Below, one piece after another: positions 49,701-61,202 of a stretch of DNA of 64,000 bases (position 1 is the first letter of the stretch; every line of letters begins with the position of its first letter). A program made the translations under genes and the position numbers. Source of the stretch: Colias croceus. Taxonomy: Eukaryota > Arthropoda > Insecta > Lepidoptera > Pieridae. The DNA lies in NCBI RefSeq assembly GCF_905220415.1, contig NC_059568.1:5828001-5892000 (forward strand), given 5' to 3'. Below the pieces are notes generated by a model. It ran no database searches and had not been told where the DNA came from. It worked only from the letters and a program-made list of their open reading frames with translations.

Positions 49701-50820
49701 CTGTCATCTTTGCCTGATAAGTTGAAAGCTGAAATAGCTATTCGCGTGCATTTGGACACATTGCGTAAAGTGCAAATTTTTCAAGATTGCGAACCAGGAT
49801 TGCTGGAGGCTTTAGTTCTCAAATTAAAACTTCAAGTCTTTAGTCCCGGAGATTACATATGCAGGAAGGGAGACGTCGGCAAAGAGATGTATATTGTGAA
49901 GAGCGGGAGATTGCAAGTAGTAGCCGATGATGGTCAGACTGTTTTGGCAACATTAGGGGCGGGCTCGGTGTTTGGAGAAGTGAGCGTCCTTGATATTGCT
50001 GGCAACAGAACTGGGAACAGGCGAACAGCTAATGTACGGGCTTTAGGATATTCCGATCTATTCTGTCTGGCCAAAAGGGATCTGTGGGAAGCTCTAGCTG
50101 ATTATCCTGACGCTAGGGCAACTCTGACCAAGCGCGGATGTCAACTATTGCGCAAGGTTAGTTTTTATTTATACTTAAATATAAAAAAATGTAGCTAATT
50201 GTATTGAAATCAAACGAAAATTATTAAAATTTATATCTAATTATGAAATTTATTTGTTATAGGATGGCTTGCTCGACGAATCTATTTTTGAAAACGCAAA
50301 GACCACTCAACTCAGCATCGAAGAGAACGTTCGCAAACTGGAAGCCACTGTCGATCTTTTAAACAACCGATTACAAGGACTATTAGCTGATGTTGGTCAA
50401 GAGCAAGCCAAACTAAAGCAGCGGCTGAACAAAATAGAGGCCAGGTAATGTTGCGATTTTTTTTTAATTAGACATTAGGTATATTTGCTCAGCGAATATA
50501 AATACCTCATCGATTTACAACTAACAACAATAAAATATAGCTTACGTTATTTCAGAATAATAGAAACGGATGACGAAGAGTCTAATTCTGATGATTCAAC
50601 GTCAGAATTGCGCAGCGACGTTATCAAAGTATGCGACGCAGCCAGCTACCGCGAGGTCCCCTCGAGCTCCACACAATACGTCTCCATGCTGTACACCAAC
50701 CATCCGATCCGGGAGCGCGGCCATTCCCTTTGCGTTGACCGTACACCAGGGCTACTCCACATTACACCAGAACCGCGAAGTAAATCGTTACGCTTAAAGA
50801 AAAAAGACAATCCAAAGTGA
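37661..50820 (+). CDS. CngA: Cyclic nucleotide-gated cation channel, alpha-type subunit (nine joined exons)
   Basis: The product is a plasma-membrane cation channel subunit opened by cGMP or cAMP, acting in sensory or neuronal signalling. Joined exons are 37661-37798, 38505-38718, 45833-46069, 47464-47626, 48302-48447, 49034-49156, 49251-50156, 50263-50444 and 50556-50820. All junctions are GT-AG and all phases match, giving about 790 codons. In order, the protein has a Pro/Arg-rich N-terminus, S1 (about 197-218), S2, S3, an Arg-bearing S4, S5 (from about 341), a pore with TIGETP (Gly401-Glu402-Thr403), S6, a C-linker, a nucleotide-binding domain with FGEVSVL and RRTANV (Arg598-Thr599), a coiled coil (about 655-700) and an acidic then basic tail. 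The GET filter and full CNBD point to an alpha (pore-forming) rather than beta subunit. The family call is secure. The CngA orthology is from remembered resemblance only, and the true start codon is uncertain. Confidence 0.9.
38505..38718 (+). CDS. CngA: CNG channel exon: cytoplasmic N-terminal region
   Basis: The acceptor is TTTAG|ATG and the donor GAG|GTAGGA. The coding frame starts at 38506 (Cys-Arg-Glu-Gly-Lys) after one base that completes the preceding Arg codon. GC-rich third positions and an open read to the donor support this frame. The peptide is rich in Pro, Ser, Lys and Arg and predicted to be disordered, as expected for a CNG N-terminus. An ATG sits exactly at the exon start but in another frame, which reads an unconvincing Ala/Gly-rich peptide past the splice donor. 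It is probably not the initiator. Confidence 0.75.
38719..45832 (+). other. Large CNG channel intron
   Basis: 7.1 kb, GTAGGA to CAGCAG. Contains the repeat fragment at 44400 and a TTTTTTTTTAATCAT direct repeat near 42030-42080. A GC-richer stretch at 40440-40630 has no coding signature. Confidence 0.7.
44400..44530 (+). repeat. Dispersed lepidopteran repeat fragment with TTTA-rich start
   Basis: A TTTATTTATTATACTTTATT run is followed by an A-rich segment, then GGCGGCCTTATCGCTAGG and GATCTCTACCAGGCAACC. It is related to 17647-17690. It lies in the 7.1-kb intron of the CNG channel gene. Confidence 0.45.
45833..46069 (+). CDS. CngA: CNG channel exon: pre-S1 region with acidic patch
   Basis: This phase-0 exon of 79 codons lies between a tandem CAGCAG acceptor and AAT|GTAAAT. 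It encodes a basic start (Ile-Arg-Lys-Lys-Met), a Trp-rich stretch, an Asp-rich run (YDNDDQSDDD) and the lead-in to S1. If splicing uses the second AG of the tandem acceptor, one Gln is lost. The intron before it is 7.1 kb long. Confidence 0.85.
46070..47463 (+). other. CNG channel intron
   Basis: 1.4 kb, GTAAAT to TTTAG. No repeat borders recognised. Confidence 0.8.
47464..47626 (+). CDS. CngA: CNG channel exon: S1 and S2
   Basis: The acceptor is TTTAG|TGG and the donor GAAG|GTAAGT, a near-consensus site. It encodes a hydrophobic S1 (WLAVVSLAILYNVVFVIG), a short extracellular link and S2 with the acidic residues usual for this position (LDYLCDIIYLIDTVVHMHEG). It ends in phase 1, and the next exon supplies GC to make Gly. 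Confidence 0.93.
47627..48301 (+). other. CNG channel intron with GC-rich patch
   Basis: 0.7 kb. A CpG-rich patch at about 47915-47965 (ACACGCGGGCGCACGCC) stands out from the AT-rich surroundings and does not encode a visible exon. Confidence 0.75.
48302..48447 (+). CDS. CngA: CNG channel exon: S2-S3 linker and S3
   Basis: The acceptor is TTTTCAG|GC and the donor TTC|GTTAGT. It opens with GYLEQGIMV, the conserved start of the S2-S3 linker in CNG channels, and continues into S3 (WWPYDFISLIPTDIAYYWW). It ends in phase 0. Confidence 0.93.
48448..49033 (+). other. CNG channel intron
   Basis: 0.6 kb, GTTAGT to TTCCAG. Nothing else seen. Confidence 0.8.
49034..49156 (+). CDS. CngA: CNG channel exon: S4 voltage-sensor-like helix
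   Basis: The acceptor is TTCCAG|GAC and the donor AAG|GTTATA, enclosing 41 codons in phase 0. It encodes an S4 helix with regularly spaced Arg (VRLNRLFRLPRMWEWFDR) and the S4-S5 link ending FPNAFRICK, typical of CNG channels. Confidence 0.93.
49251..50156 (+). CDS. CngA: CNG channel exon: S5, pore, S6, C-linker and cyclic nucleotide-binding domain
   Basis: A single 302-codon exon (acceptor TTCCAG|GTC, donor AAG|GTTAGT) holds the conserved core. It begins with S5. Two N-glycosylation sequons (NIT, NET) follow in the outer turret, then the pore helix and the GET filter at 49431-49439, whose Glu is the expected ion-binding and divalent-block residue. S6 and the C-linker come next. The nucleotide-binding domain carries FGEVSVL and then Arg-Thr at 50022-50027, the pair that contacts the cyclic nucleotide phosphate and purine. 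No frameshift or stop interrupts it. Confidence 0.97.
50263..50444 (+). CDS. CngA: CNG channel exon: post-CNBD coiled coil
   Basis: The acceptor is TTATAG|GAT and the donor CCAG|GTAATG. It starts DGLLDE, as in CNG alpha subunits, then forms a heptad-patterned Leu/Ile helix (IEENVRKLEATVDLLNNRLQ, then LLADVGQEQAKLKQRLNKIE). This matches the CLZ leucine zipper that alpha subunits use for trimer formation. It ends in phase 2. Confidence 0.9.
50556..50820 (+). CDS. CngA: CNG channel terminal coding exon
   Basis: The acceptor is ATTTCAG|A, where the first base completes an Arg codon. It reads an acidic run (IIETDDEESNSDDSTSE), a Ser/Thr-rich middle and a basic end (SLRLKKKDNPK) before TGA at 50818-50820. 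The tail has no recognised domain. It is assigned by phase and by the lack of any other downstream coding segment. Confidence 0.82.
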
Positions 50821-52538
50821 AAGAAATGAAAGTGATAATATGGTTAGTGGATAGATATAAAGAGATTGATATCAATATTTTCAAAATTATTTTTTTTTAC
50901 AAAATTTCCTTTATTTTGGTATACATTTAGACACTAAGAAAGCTTATAATTTGAAATAAAATTTCATAAACCAACAAAAAAATTGATGAAGCTATACCTT
51001 TTTTATTGTTTTTTATAAAAATTGAAATTGACTGTAATATTTTGATAATAAAGTAGATAAATTGAATTAGAGTATTGACAGTATAATAGGAATGAAATGT
51101 CGGTCATGGAACAGAACCCCATCTCATTAACAAAGTATTAATAAAAATATTTGGGAGTGTACACTTTGCTTACCTGGTGTAGATCAGCGTTACTGTGGTT
51201 ACAGTTTGGATAGAAATAATTTGGATATCCATTTATTTTTTCTATCCTTGCTGGCCTTTAGCTAAATTTATTATTGTACTTAATTATAATGTTATTTAAT
51301 ACATTATTAGCTATTTTATCATTAGCAGCCGAATTCTCAAAGTAGACACAATTTTAAGATGATTGTAAGACCTTGAGTTGGATTCTGTGTCACTATAACA
51401 GAACGACTCAGTTCAGTGTGAGAATTCGAGAATAGATTTAATCTTACATTTTCAACTTATTAAATGTATAAGATGTTTGTAAAATTGTAAGTTGTAGTTT
51501 GGCCTAAATTCCATCGACAAAAATCAAATTTTGAATGAGAACAGTCGTTTTATACGGCCTTTTTGTATGGTTACACTCATACGTACAGTTTATTATTAGA
51601 TCTTGCAAACGAATTAATTTGTTGATGGAATTGGGTCTTAGTATTTAAGTCGGTTCTAACGACATCAATTATTATATTTAGCTGTAATAATTTATGAATT
51701 ATTAGTAGTCAATATATCTTGTTATGTATTTCAATTTATAGGTATATATTTAAAGGAGGGCGTTTTCATATTTATTTATATTTATATAATAATATTTATT
51801 AGTATATTAATATATTCTGAATGTTTTATATTACTTATAATAATCTTTTTATTTAAGTTTATATACAAATATCTATGAAATGTAACATAACCCAACTTTT
51901 GAAAAATTTTAAATATACAATCTTGTACATTGTTTAATGCGAAAGAAAAATATATACTATCTCAAACAAACGTAATCCTTTATATTTCGTGGATTTTAAA
52001 AAGTCTTTTGGAAAAGTATTACATATCTTGTATTTAAAATTGAAATTAACCTATAAATTTTGATAAGAAACATATTAGTGAATATGTCTTTAATAATAAC
52101 AAAACACTCTGATCGAGGAGTTACTCTTGTCCGCAATCAAGATGTTTTTCTAAGAAATATAAATCTACTATCATTTGTACTTTTATATCACTTAATCGAA
52201 TGGCTCCTTAGCCGAGTCAGTTACATCTCATATTCCTCTCACAAAATATATTTATATTTTCTTAAAATGTATATTATGTATTATAAAATATATCTGTCAG
52301 TACCGAAAGAATCTCTCTTCGGGACCATATGGCGTTTAGAAATGCACAGAAAATTTGTTTCTTTTCCTATCCGTAAACTCTACATAAGCACGCAGTTAGT
52401 CAGAAATGTGTTTGTCAAAAATCACTCAAAAATTACGTTAAGTTGGCGTATTATTTTTACGTTTAAGTTTATGAAAAAAAGAAAGGACGGAAAATGATGT
52501 TTAATCAAACGCACAGAAAAAAAATCCCAAATAACATG
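50821..52538 (+). other. CNG channel 3' UTR and downstream flank
   Basis: AT-rich with several AATAAA hexamers. The open frame at 52060-52497 is Leu/Ile/Lys-rich by composition and is not called. Confidence 0.45.
50955..51052 (+). promoter_or_regulatory. Candidate polyadenylation signals of the CNG channel gene
   Basis: AATAAA hexamers occur at 50955-50960 and 51047-51052, 135 and 227 bases after the stop. The region is AT-rich, so such hexamers also occur by chance. More lie further down (for example near 51140). Transcript ends are not proven. Confidence 0.35.
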
Positions 52539-52631
52539 CAACAAATAAAAAAGGCCTAAGAGACACAGCCTGGAGACGGACACACAACAAATAAAAACAG
52601 GCCTAAGAGACACAGCCTGGAGACGGACATA
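52539..52631. repeat. Two-copy 46-bp tandem repeat
   Basis: The unit, containing AAGGCCTAAGAGACACAGCC and TGGAGACGGACA, occurs twice head to tail (52539-52584 and 52585-52631) with two differences. It lies 1.7 kb beyond the CNG channel stop. Confidence 0.8.
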
Positions 52632-52878
52632 CAACGAAGTTCCCGTTGTACTGCGTACTGGAGGAAGTACCACTCTTAACACAATTATTTCTTGAGATTT
52701 TTCACATATTAGGTATCCTAGGTTTTATTGCTTTTTTTTTATTATTATTTTAAACTTATCTTCGGTCCTGCATCTGAGTGAGTATAGTTACTGCAAACAT
52801 ATTGGACATTGACTGAGCTAATGTAGAGTCCACTTTAAAAGCTATACGAACTATTTAATTGTAATGGTATATCATGAT

Positions 52879-53015
52879 GGGCTCTCTTCACAGTGGACAA
52901 CGTTGGCCCAAATGATGATTATGACGGCCGATCATAAGGCATGTAGACCCTTTACAGCTTTACACTATCCTGATTGCCTCTACTCGTCCAACGCTGCCCA
53001 TTGTGAAGAGGGCTC
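52879..53015. mobile_element. Small MITE with 28-bp imperfect TIRs
   Basis: GGGCTCTCTTCACAGTGG... at 52879-52906 is inverted at 52988-53015 with five mismatches (core CTTCACA, then CGTTGG). Length is 137 bp. An overlapping 75-codon open frame is chance. Confidence 0.55.
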
Positions 53016-53142
53016 ATCACACACTTCATTCGCTTGTTTTCCGCGAGATGGATGCATACGATCTTGTATTTATTTGCTGAATCAGTCGTAGACAAACACA
53101 AAATTGATGACTAACTGCTTAAAATGTAGAGTTCTATATAAT

Positions 53143-53325
53143 TAACGCGCTAGTCATTTAACAATATGCCGGACGATAATCCGCTCTATTCAAAGGGCAC
53201 TTTCGACATCCACTAATTTTACAATCCACTTAATAATTGGACGTTGAGTGACGTATGTTAAATCAACGTTCAGCCTAATTATTCAATCGAATATTGTCAT
53301 TCAATGAACGCGCTAGTCATTCAGT
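53143..53325. repeat. Short direct repeat pair
   Basis: AACGCGCTAGTCATT occurs near 53143 and again near 53306, about 163 bases apart. It could flank a small insertion. No inverted ends were recognised. Confidence 0.35.
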
Positions 53326-53329
53326 CAAA

Positions 53330-54353
53330 TAGCAGATATAGGTAACGGGTAACCATATGACGAAGACAATTATACATAATATATTCTTTCAAATTCAAAT
53401 TATATAAATTATTATCTATTATTAGTATCTATTATAATGGAAACGAGGGTATTTAAAGAGAGAGGAAATTTACGGAGAAGATTTTTCCATGTCAGGAGTA
53501 ATGGTAGTGTAGAAGAAACATTATTATTATATTCAATTATATTCAAATATCATGAAGTATGTGTTTAATGTTTATCCACATATCCTTGTGTTTAATTATC
53601 TAGTATTTAAGTGAATGTTATTAGATTAATCAATGTGGAAACATTAATAGAATAGTCAAATTGTATTGGGATGAGATGGTTTTAAAATACTACACTGCAA
53701 AAGCGGCCACCACTATAACATCCTGCAGATTTAAAATGATCCTCCCAATACTAATTAAGATAGTTACACATAGTATTATTTCAGGAACCTGTTCTATGCT
53801 TAAAAATGTCCGAGCAACCAGAAAATTTCTTCAAGCTATCCTTTGTAGTGATAATTCTTAAGCATGTATTACTATAATATTATATGTGTAATTGCATAAA
53901 TGTACTTTGGAACAAAATTTAGCTGAATTTTGTAACATTTCGGTGTCAAAATTTCTAATAAAGGATTTTAAATGTCCGTCTTTTATTTACATTTTTAATT
54001 TTAAGTATTTCCGTTTTTGTTATCTTATGGCAATAAAATAGTGAAAAAGTCTCGGAAGAAATCGAGAGAAACACTTAGAAATTGTAGGAAATTTTAGATC
54101 AAATTAACATAGCTGAATACATGTGACATGCCTTCATACCTAATTCTGAAATCTTAAAATTAATTAATGACCAAGAATAGCAGATCATAATATGTTATCT
54201 GATAGGGTTTTCTGTTATATGATTATCTTCGACTAGCTTGATTGCTGCAAATAATTCATTTCATAATAGAAAAAAACAAAATTATATAACACCTTTGCAA
54301 CCCTAATACCTAGTAGTTCTTTACGATGTGATAAGATTTTTTTAACATGAGGG
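53330..54353. other. AT-rich non-coding DNA
   Basis: No recognisable feature before the 1.64-kb TIR element. Confidence 0.45.
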
Positions 54354-54355
54354 TA

Positions 54356-55993
54356 GGGTCAGGTGGGGTAAGAGGAACATATTTCATTTTCAGTAAAATA
54401 TTTTGACTGCTAGGAACAACATTTATAGCTTTTTAAGATGTTTGAAACACACAGAACTTACCTTTATGTATTAGCTTCCCGTAGGCTAAATGTCATTACT
54501 CTAATAACAGTTCTTACGAAGATATTGACATTAATGTCAAGATTGAGTAATCGTTCCTCTTCCCCCTTACAAGGGGTAAGAGGGACAGTCATTGTATTTC
54601 CTAAGATTGGAGTTTGAATTAAAATATTCGTTACTAAATGTTCGTTAATTTGTAGGTAGAATGTCTTTGGTCAATATTAGATCTTAATGTCGATGAAATA
54701 AGGTATAATTTGGAATAAAAAACATGAATACATCAATTCGGGGTAAGAGGGACATACAGGTTCGATCAGGGGTGGCAAACTAAAAAGAAGTCGACAAGTT
54801 AGACTGCTATTTTTATTTAATCATATAAACTATGTGATATGAGATCAACATTGCGATTCAGTCTTTAACCCTTAATCGGCCATGACTTCAAACAAGTTTA
54901 TTTTAATACATCAGTACGGGGTTATATCGAGATTAAACACTTGAGTATTAAAAAGTAAAATATTGGGTAGCTTATAGGTTTTTTTGGGATATTATTTCCC
55001 TATATCCATGAACATACATGTGGGAAATAATCTCCCACTTCACAGCCTCATTTAATTTATCATTATCGTAACTGCTTCTATTAGATTTTCTTATATATTT
55101 TCGCGGCATGTTTTATCTTATATTCCTGCAACAGTCAAACAACAAGAAGTCAATACTTATTACAATTAAAGAGAAAGAGACGTATACAAATCGCATGAAA
55201 TTTTATTTATCTATATAGGTATAATATAATAAAAAAAATGTATGCGTGTACTAGAGTACACACGTAAGAAGTGAAACTTCTTTATGACCTTAAAAATGTC
55301 ACGAGTATGGCGTAACGCAAAAATGTCACGCGTACGGCGTAACGCAAAAATGTCACGCGTACGGCGTAACGTAAAAATGTTACACTAAATTTTTGTCCAA
55401 CCCCGATAAAGAAGTTTCACTTCAAAAATATTTAAATTTTTATTTGTTTGTGATAATAATAATATGGTTTCAAAAACTAAAAGACCGACAACACAGGCTA
55501 TAAATTATAAATTATACTAAAAAATTAATCAAAATGTTGGTCACCCCTGACACGGGGGAAGAGAAACGTATGTTCCTCTTTCACCGTCAATAGTGAGCCT
55601 CTTACCCCAGCTATTGTTTTTGGAGGCTAGGATTTTCAAGCAAAATAAACTCACATAATTAGTTGTTTCTTAACTAAAATGATTAATAAAAGAAATACTT
55701 ACAGTTTTTTCCGTGTATCACTGTATTTAAAATATTTCTAGCACTATTTTATCAACAAAATATGGGTTCGCAAAAAAACGCGCCAACTTGGTGTAAGTCG
55801 TATTCGCAACTGTCACATTTGTTTACATTTTTTGTGACGTCTGTGCTACGTAGCGACATCTAGTCAAAACCGCTCAAACTAATTCGCCTTCACTGTTTTA
55901 CCGACGGAAAGTACATAGTCATAAACGTTTCGGTTTACTAGTTATGGTCTTTAGGCCCTCTTCCCCCAATGACCCTCTTACCCCACCTGACCT
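54356..55993. mobile_element. 1.64-kb non-autonomous TIR transposon
   Basis: It ends in inverted repeats GGTCAGGTGGGGTAAGAGG (left, from 54357) and the exact complement (right, to 55992), flanked by TA on both sides. GGGGTAAGAGGGACA motifs recur inside (near 54578, 54741, and reversed near 55606). It has no meaningful ORF. The MITE at 55268 is nested in it. TA flanks suggest a Tc1/mariner-like or other TA-targeting family. Confidence 0.7.
55268..55423. mobile_element. MITE family A, copy 2 (with internal tandem repeat)
   Basis: It has the same terminal repeats as copy 1. The central part is replaced by three tandem 27-bp units (55292-55372) built on AAAAATGTCACGCGTACGG and CGTAACG. It is nested inside the larger TIR element at 54356-55993, so it inserted later. 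Confidence 0.75.
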
Positions 55994-56139
55994 TATATTC
56001 TAATGAGTACTTACTCAATCCAATCAGTAGTTGTCGCTATAATATTATGTCCGTAATAAGCGGATAATAATGTCTATTAAATAGTTTGCAGTAAAATAAT
56101 TTTGCGACTATAAACTGAAATGTATCCTAACTTTTAAGT

Positions 56140-56260
56140 CAGATTAAAATTCACGCGGGGTGAAAATCAAATTTTAAATCGGTTCAGTAGTTTTGGTATC
56201 CATCGCGGACAAACAAAGAGACGCGTAATTTTTATATATTATGTATCAAGATAAGTCCTT
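56140..56260. mobile_element. Degraded transposon fragment
   Basis: CACGCGGGGTGAAAATC and ATCGGTTCAGTAGTTTTGG, with an ACAAACAAAGAGACGC segment, resemble the internal parts of the Lep1-like elements in this window. No borders are preserved. Confidence 0.35.
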
Positions 56261-56269
56261 TTATAAATT

Positions 56270-59200
56270 TTTAACTTTACTGGTAGTTGATCGATAATTT
56301 CATATACAATACAGGATAGCTAATCGAATATTTATTTTTCATATGATTATAGATATTCTTTCATTCTCTTGTTGTGATTTAAATACGCATACCAAGCAAA
56401 AGAAAAAAGACTACAATACGTATACGCGCGTAGGTACCTTTAATATTTGAAAATTCTTACGGACTCCCATATTTGGAAAGCCTCTGTGAGTTTTCATTGG
56501 CGCTTACTATCAAGCATTTTCCTAGTTTAACATAAACATCCTTTAATGTACACTTACCTTAGGAAATAAGTAACAATTCAAACAATTGAATTTCAATTTA
56601 TTTAATTTTTATTGAATATTTTAAATCAATCTGTTCAACAGACTAACAATAAAAGATTTAAACATAAAAACAAAGTAACATATCATAAATGAATCAATGT
56701 AAAGCCATTGCTTATGCTTACAATGAGGAAAAATCATTCAACACATCGATTCTCTACTAACACATATAAATTGGTTTTTCAGCTATAGTAATATATTATT
56801 ATTATAACTGTTACATTAATATTAGATCAAAATATTTAAACACATTTAAATTTCGAGATTCTGACACCTGAGAAAGATATTATAACTACAGCACCTACGA
56901 AACATATCTACTTTACACGTACTATGGTTTAAATTTAAGGAATTTAACAACTAACTTAAAGAATTGGATTGAAATTGACGGAATATTGGCGATTAAAATT
57001 AGAATCATACAAAAAAATCAATCTCGATTAAAACATTTTAAATGACGCAGACGTAATAACATAATCAAACACAGACGAACAATAAAAAATATAAAAAACA
57101 ATAGATTAAACTTATAACAATATCCAACCAACTTGCCCCTATACTTAATACGAACATCGAAAATTTAAATTCTTGCCAAATGACCGGCGTAAAAGTGCTG
57201 AATTTACTCATAAATTGTTTCACGGAATTAGCGTGTATACGAATAAAAGGAATTCTCGTATTATAATTCCTTTCACAACAGATTTTTCCCTCCATCAGGT
57301 ACAGAATAGTAATTTGGTTTAAGCATACTCGTCTCGAAAGTGACCCATTGACCAATGACAAAAGCTTATTCCTACCGATTATTTACAATAATAGAATTCA
57401 CACTTAAATTAGCGTTAACTAAAGAATAAAGCGGCTCTTATAAATATCGTTATATCTATTTATATCTATATAGCTTACGACAATTTGGATAATATAGGTA
57501 TAATTATGAAATGACAGACATATTGTACTAAACGGGTTCACACGATAAAGTTTATAATGACAGATTATACATAAACATCGATTTATTAGACACAATTAGA
57601 CAATTATTAATTACCTACACAATAGAGCAACTTGCTTGAGCAAGTACCAACGAATGGACAGAAAATCAGTTCTTCAATCTTTGAAAATAATATACGATGC
57701 GCCGTTTAGCTACGTATGAAAAACATAAAAATAAAATTTATTGGCAAAAATATAAAACGTGGCAATAGATCGAAATACTTGTCAAATTTTCGATTGTTAT
57801 CGGTGAATCATTTGATTTTTTACATTTAAGTTTAATCTGTTTCAATATATCAATAATATACCGTAAGTATATATATAATTTAGTCACCATAATTAACGCT
57901 GCTCCTACAATCAACAGATCCCCTAAGAGGCTAGAAGCCCTACGAACAATACTAAGATCTTAATCCTTAACTTCAATGTTAACTTGGACCACGATTCCCG
58001 ACTTTCAAAGATTCCCGAAAATATTTTTACTTAGAGAATAAGGGTGTAGTGATAAGTGATAGATTTTGTTAAATTTGAATAGAAATCGAAAAATATTATC
58101 TCGATTATAACTTATTGAATACATCTTACAGTAAAATAAGAATATTTTATGAGAAGGGGAAATCACTAATTCAGTCCGCCGCATATAGATAATAATTTCG
58201 TTACGATCGATTACTTATAATACCCTGTGAATTTCACATTTTAAATACGTCTAAAAGTTCTAGAAGATTGTAACATTTGGACAGACTACTCGTTGGGTAA
58301 AGTTCAATCATATCAATTGCAACCACTTCACTTACAAATGAATCAGCTGCTGTTTATTCCACTGACATTGATCTCTATGATTCCTATTATGCCTTTGCGC
58401 GGTATACGATAATACCTATATATTATTACGATATTCTGGTAACTATATTATTTCAGATCTATATCAATTAATGACACATTTTAAATTTGAATGACTGAAT
58501 CGGAAACCTAGAAAATAAAGTAAAAAAAATCCATTGGATAGTCTGTCCAAACTTACAAAATTTAATATCAGTCAGAAAAGCTACGAAAATGGAAATTGGA
58601 CAGAATTTTATTGACACGTAATTGACTCAGTTTTGCCGAGATATTATAAGGTTTATATTATTCTATACAATTAAATTAAATTAGATATAATAAATTACAA
58701 GTAATCTAGTCACATTTACAATTTGTAAATTGTATAGCTTCCGATTTAAGTCCAGTAACTATTTCGTCACACTTCGATGTGATTGCCACTAGAACGAAAT
58801 CATAACTAACCAAAAGTGAACATATTAATTAATTATTGGAAAATAAAAATTATAAACGAATGTTGAAGGAGTTCTGTATCACAAACATGAAACACGACAA
58901 CTATTGGATACACGCCTACAACTAGTTCTACACATTAAGATGGCTGAATTACACTGCATTTGGTAACAACACGAACGAGCTACGAACATCAAAATAAGTG
59001 CGGCCATTTTCAATTAGATGATCTGAAAGGGGTGTCATGATTTTTTGAGAAAATTATCTTTGAAGAATTATTTAGCATATTGAATTGATTTTTTAATTCT
59101 GTGGCAAAAATGTTGACACAACACAGAATTATCCCAGATGTTCATGGGAGCAATTTTATCATGATCACATGTCTATATGACATGAGCTAAGAAACAATGA

Positions 59201-61165
59201 ACAATTGGAATGACTACAATTGAAAATGGCCTGTAAAACATCTAAGTACTTATGATAAAACAATTGAGATTTTCTTATAATCAATTACTTGCTGCAGTTG
59301 ATCCGCAAGTGATCGGTGGGATGTATTAGGTTCAATGCAATCAGTGTTTCTCCTTCTGTATATTTCCCTCCGATTTTTCTTCATTTGGGCATTTATGTGT
59401 CGCCGGGAGCAAAGTTCAGGGAATTGTCATCTTTTCCCACTGGAACAAAAGAAATCAGGTATATTTTTATTATTTTCACGTGGCTTCGCAACAAGTATTA
59501 AGTAATCACAATAGATATATTTTTCTCAATATAATCTTATTATAGAGCAGTGGTAGTTTAATTCCGAATTCATTAAAAGCTTGAGCTGGGATTAAAAAGT
59601 TCGGAACTAGCCGTAGGAGCAAAAAGTTAAATTGTTTTACAATTTGTATGCACCTGTACCACATCGTCATAATCCGCCATATTCAAGCGCCAAATTATAT
59701 ACTTTTGGTATACTTACATCAAGTTACATCTACTATTCAAACTTAATTATTGTCTAACCCTCATACAAATTATATAAAAATATGGGCCACCGGCCATTGA
59801 TTATGATGATGGTAAGAAACATAATTTGCATGTATCATTATAAATGCTATAATAGGTATGTTTATGCTTATTTTTATGATTTTTGGGTCTGGAAATCATT
59901 AGTATGAACCGAAGATTCGGACGGAAAGCTACAATACTGTAACCTGACTGTATGAAAATGCAATATGATGAGAAAGCGCTTCTTAAAAATATCAATGAAT
60001 GCATAATCTTATAGATTATAGATAATTAATATATTGAGCTAAATTTGAAACTAGCGGTTTAGTTCGTTCCTATATTATGTATAATTGTGGTTCGACCTAT
60101 TTGCCTTGTTGAATATTCCAACACATATGATTCATATCTGGAAGGGTAAATTAATAAATAATATTCTAGCCAACCGAACGGAGGCATGATAAACGTATCG
60201 GTCTAGCGAGGTCCAGAAGCACGTAGCCTATACAGAGAAATGGAGACAAATTTACAAAATATCCTAATAATAGTTATCCATAAATTATCGCTTTAAAATT
60301 TTGAACAACTTTTATCAAATTTGGCAAAGAAATGATTGCACTGTGAAGTGAATAGTAACTCTACATAGAAACACATCAACGAATTCATGTCTCCTCAATG
60401 TTCATATGCTAATGGCTTAACATTTTAATGCAAACTATAAAGAAACAGTAAACAGTGAAATTAGTTGCATGACGTAACCTCCTTAAGTGTAAATCAGTCC
60501 ATCAAAACTTTGCGCCTGCAAAATATTAACTTTGAACTTTCTGAGAGGTTCGTAACAAAGACTATTGGTATAAAGGAGACTTAAAGTGTAAGTTAAAAAG
60601 TTTTACAACTATAATATTTGTGTATCAAAACAACATACATATTTTTTTTTGTAAGAACAGCTACTTACTCTCGTACACAAAAAGGAGATTGACGAAGCTC
60701 TTAAAGACTTAAACATAAATGTATAACAAATAAACACAATAAACATACTTAAAACATAAATTTATAATTATTAAACATAATAAACTAAGTTCATAATAAA
60801 TATGTATACTGGACGTTGTGCTCAAATGCGTGAATAATATACATAAAATGGAACCTGGACAATAACACAGTAAAACAATATCTCTCTAAGCTTCTTAATG
60901 TCTCCATGGAAAGTTTATCTAATAATTTTGTACAGAAAATTCTGTTTTACATTTTACATCAGTTTCGCCAATATTAAAGACTTGTAAGGAATTTAACCAG
61001 ACCGTGTTTAATACGGTTTCAGAACATAGTAATGTCCAGTTGCGCTAACGAAGAAGATATGTAGAGATGTGGTAGAGACTTACATAATATTATGACCACG
61101 CCTTTAATATTATTATTTAAAATATAAAACAAAAGATATAAGAAAAAATAGTGTTCAAATAACAA
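56270..61165. other. Long repeat-poor AT-rich stretch
   Basis: Nearly 5 kb without a recognised transposon border, exon or ORF of note, in a window otherwise dense with repeats. It could be a long 3' UTR or regulatory region of a neighbouring gene, but nothing in the sequence proves this. Confidence 0.35.
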
Positions 61166-61202
61166 AAAAAAAATGTGTGCGTGTACTAGTGTACACACGT
61201 AA

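Noticed and set aside
52060..52497. 145-codon open frame downstream of the channel gene
   Set aside because: Low-complexity Leu/Ile/Lys/Tyr composition typical of AT-rich chance frames. It does not begin with ATG, and no domain or splice context was found.
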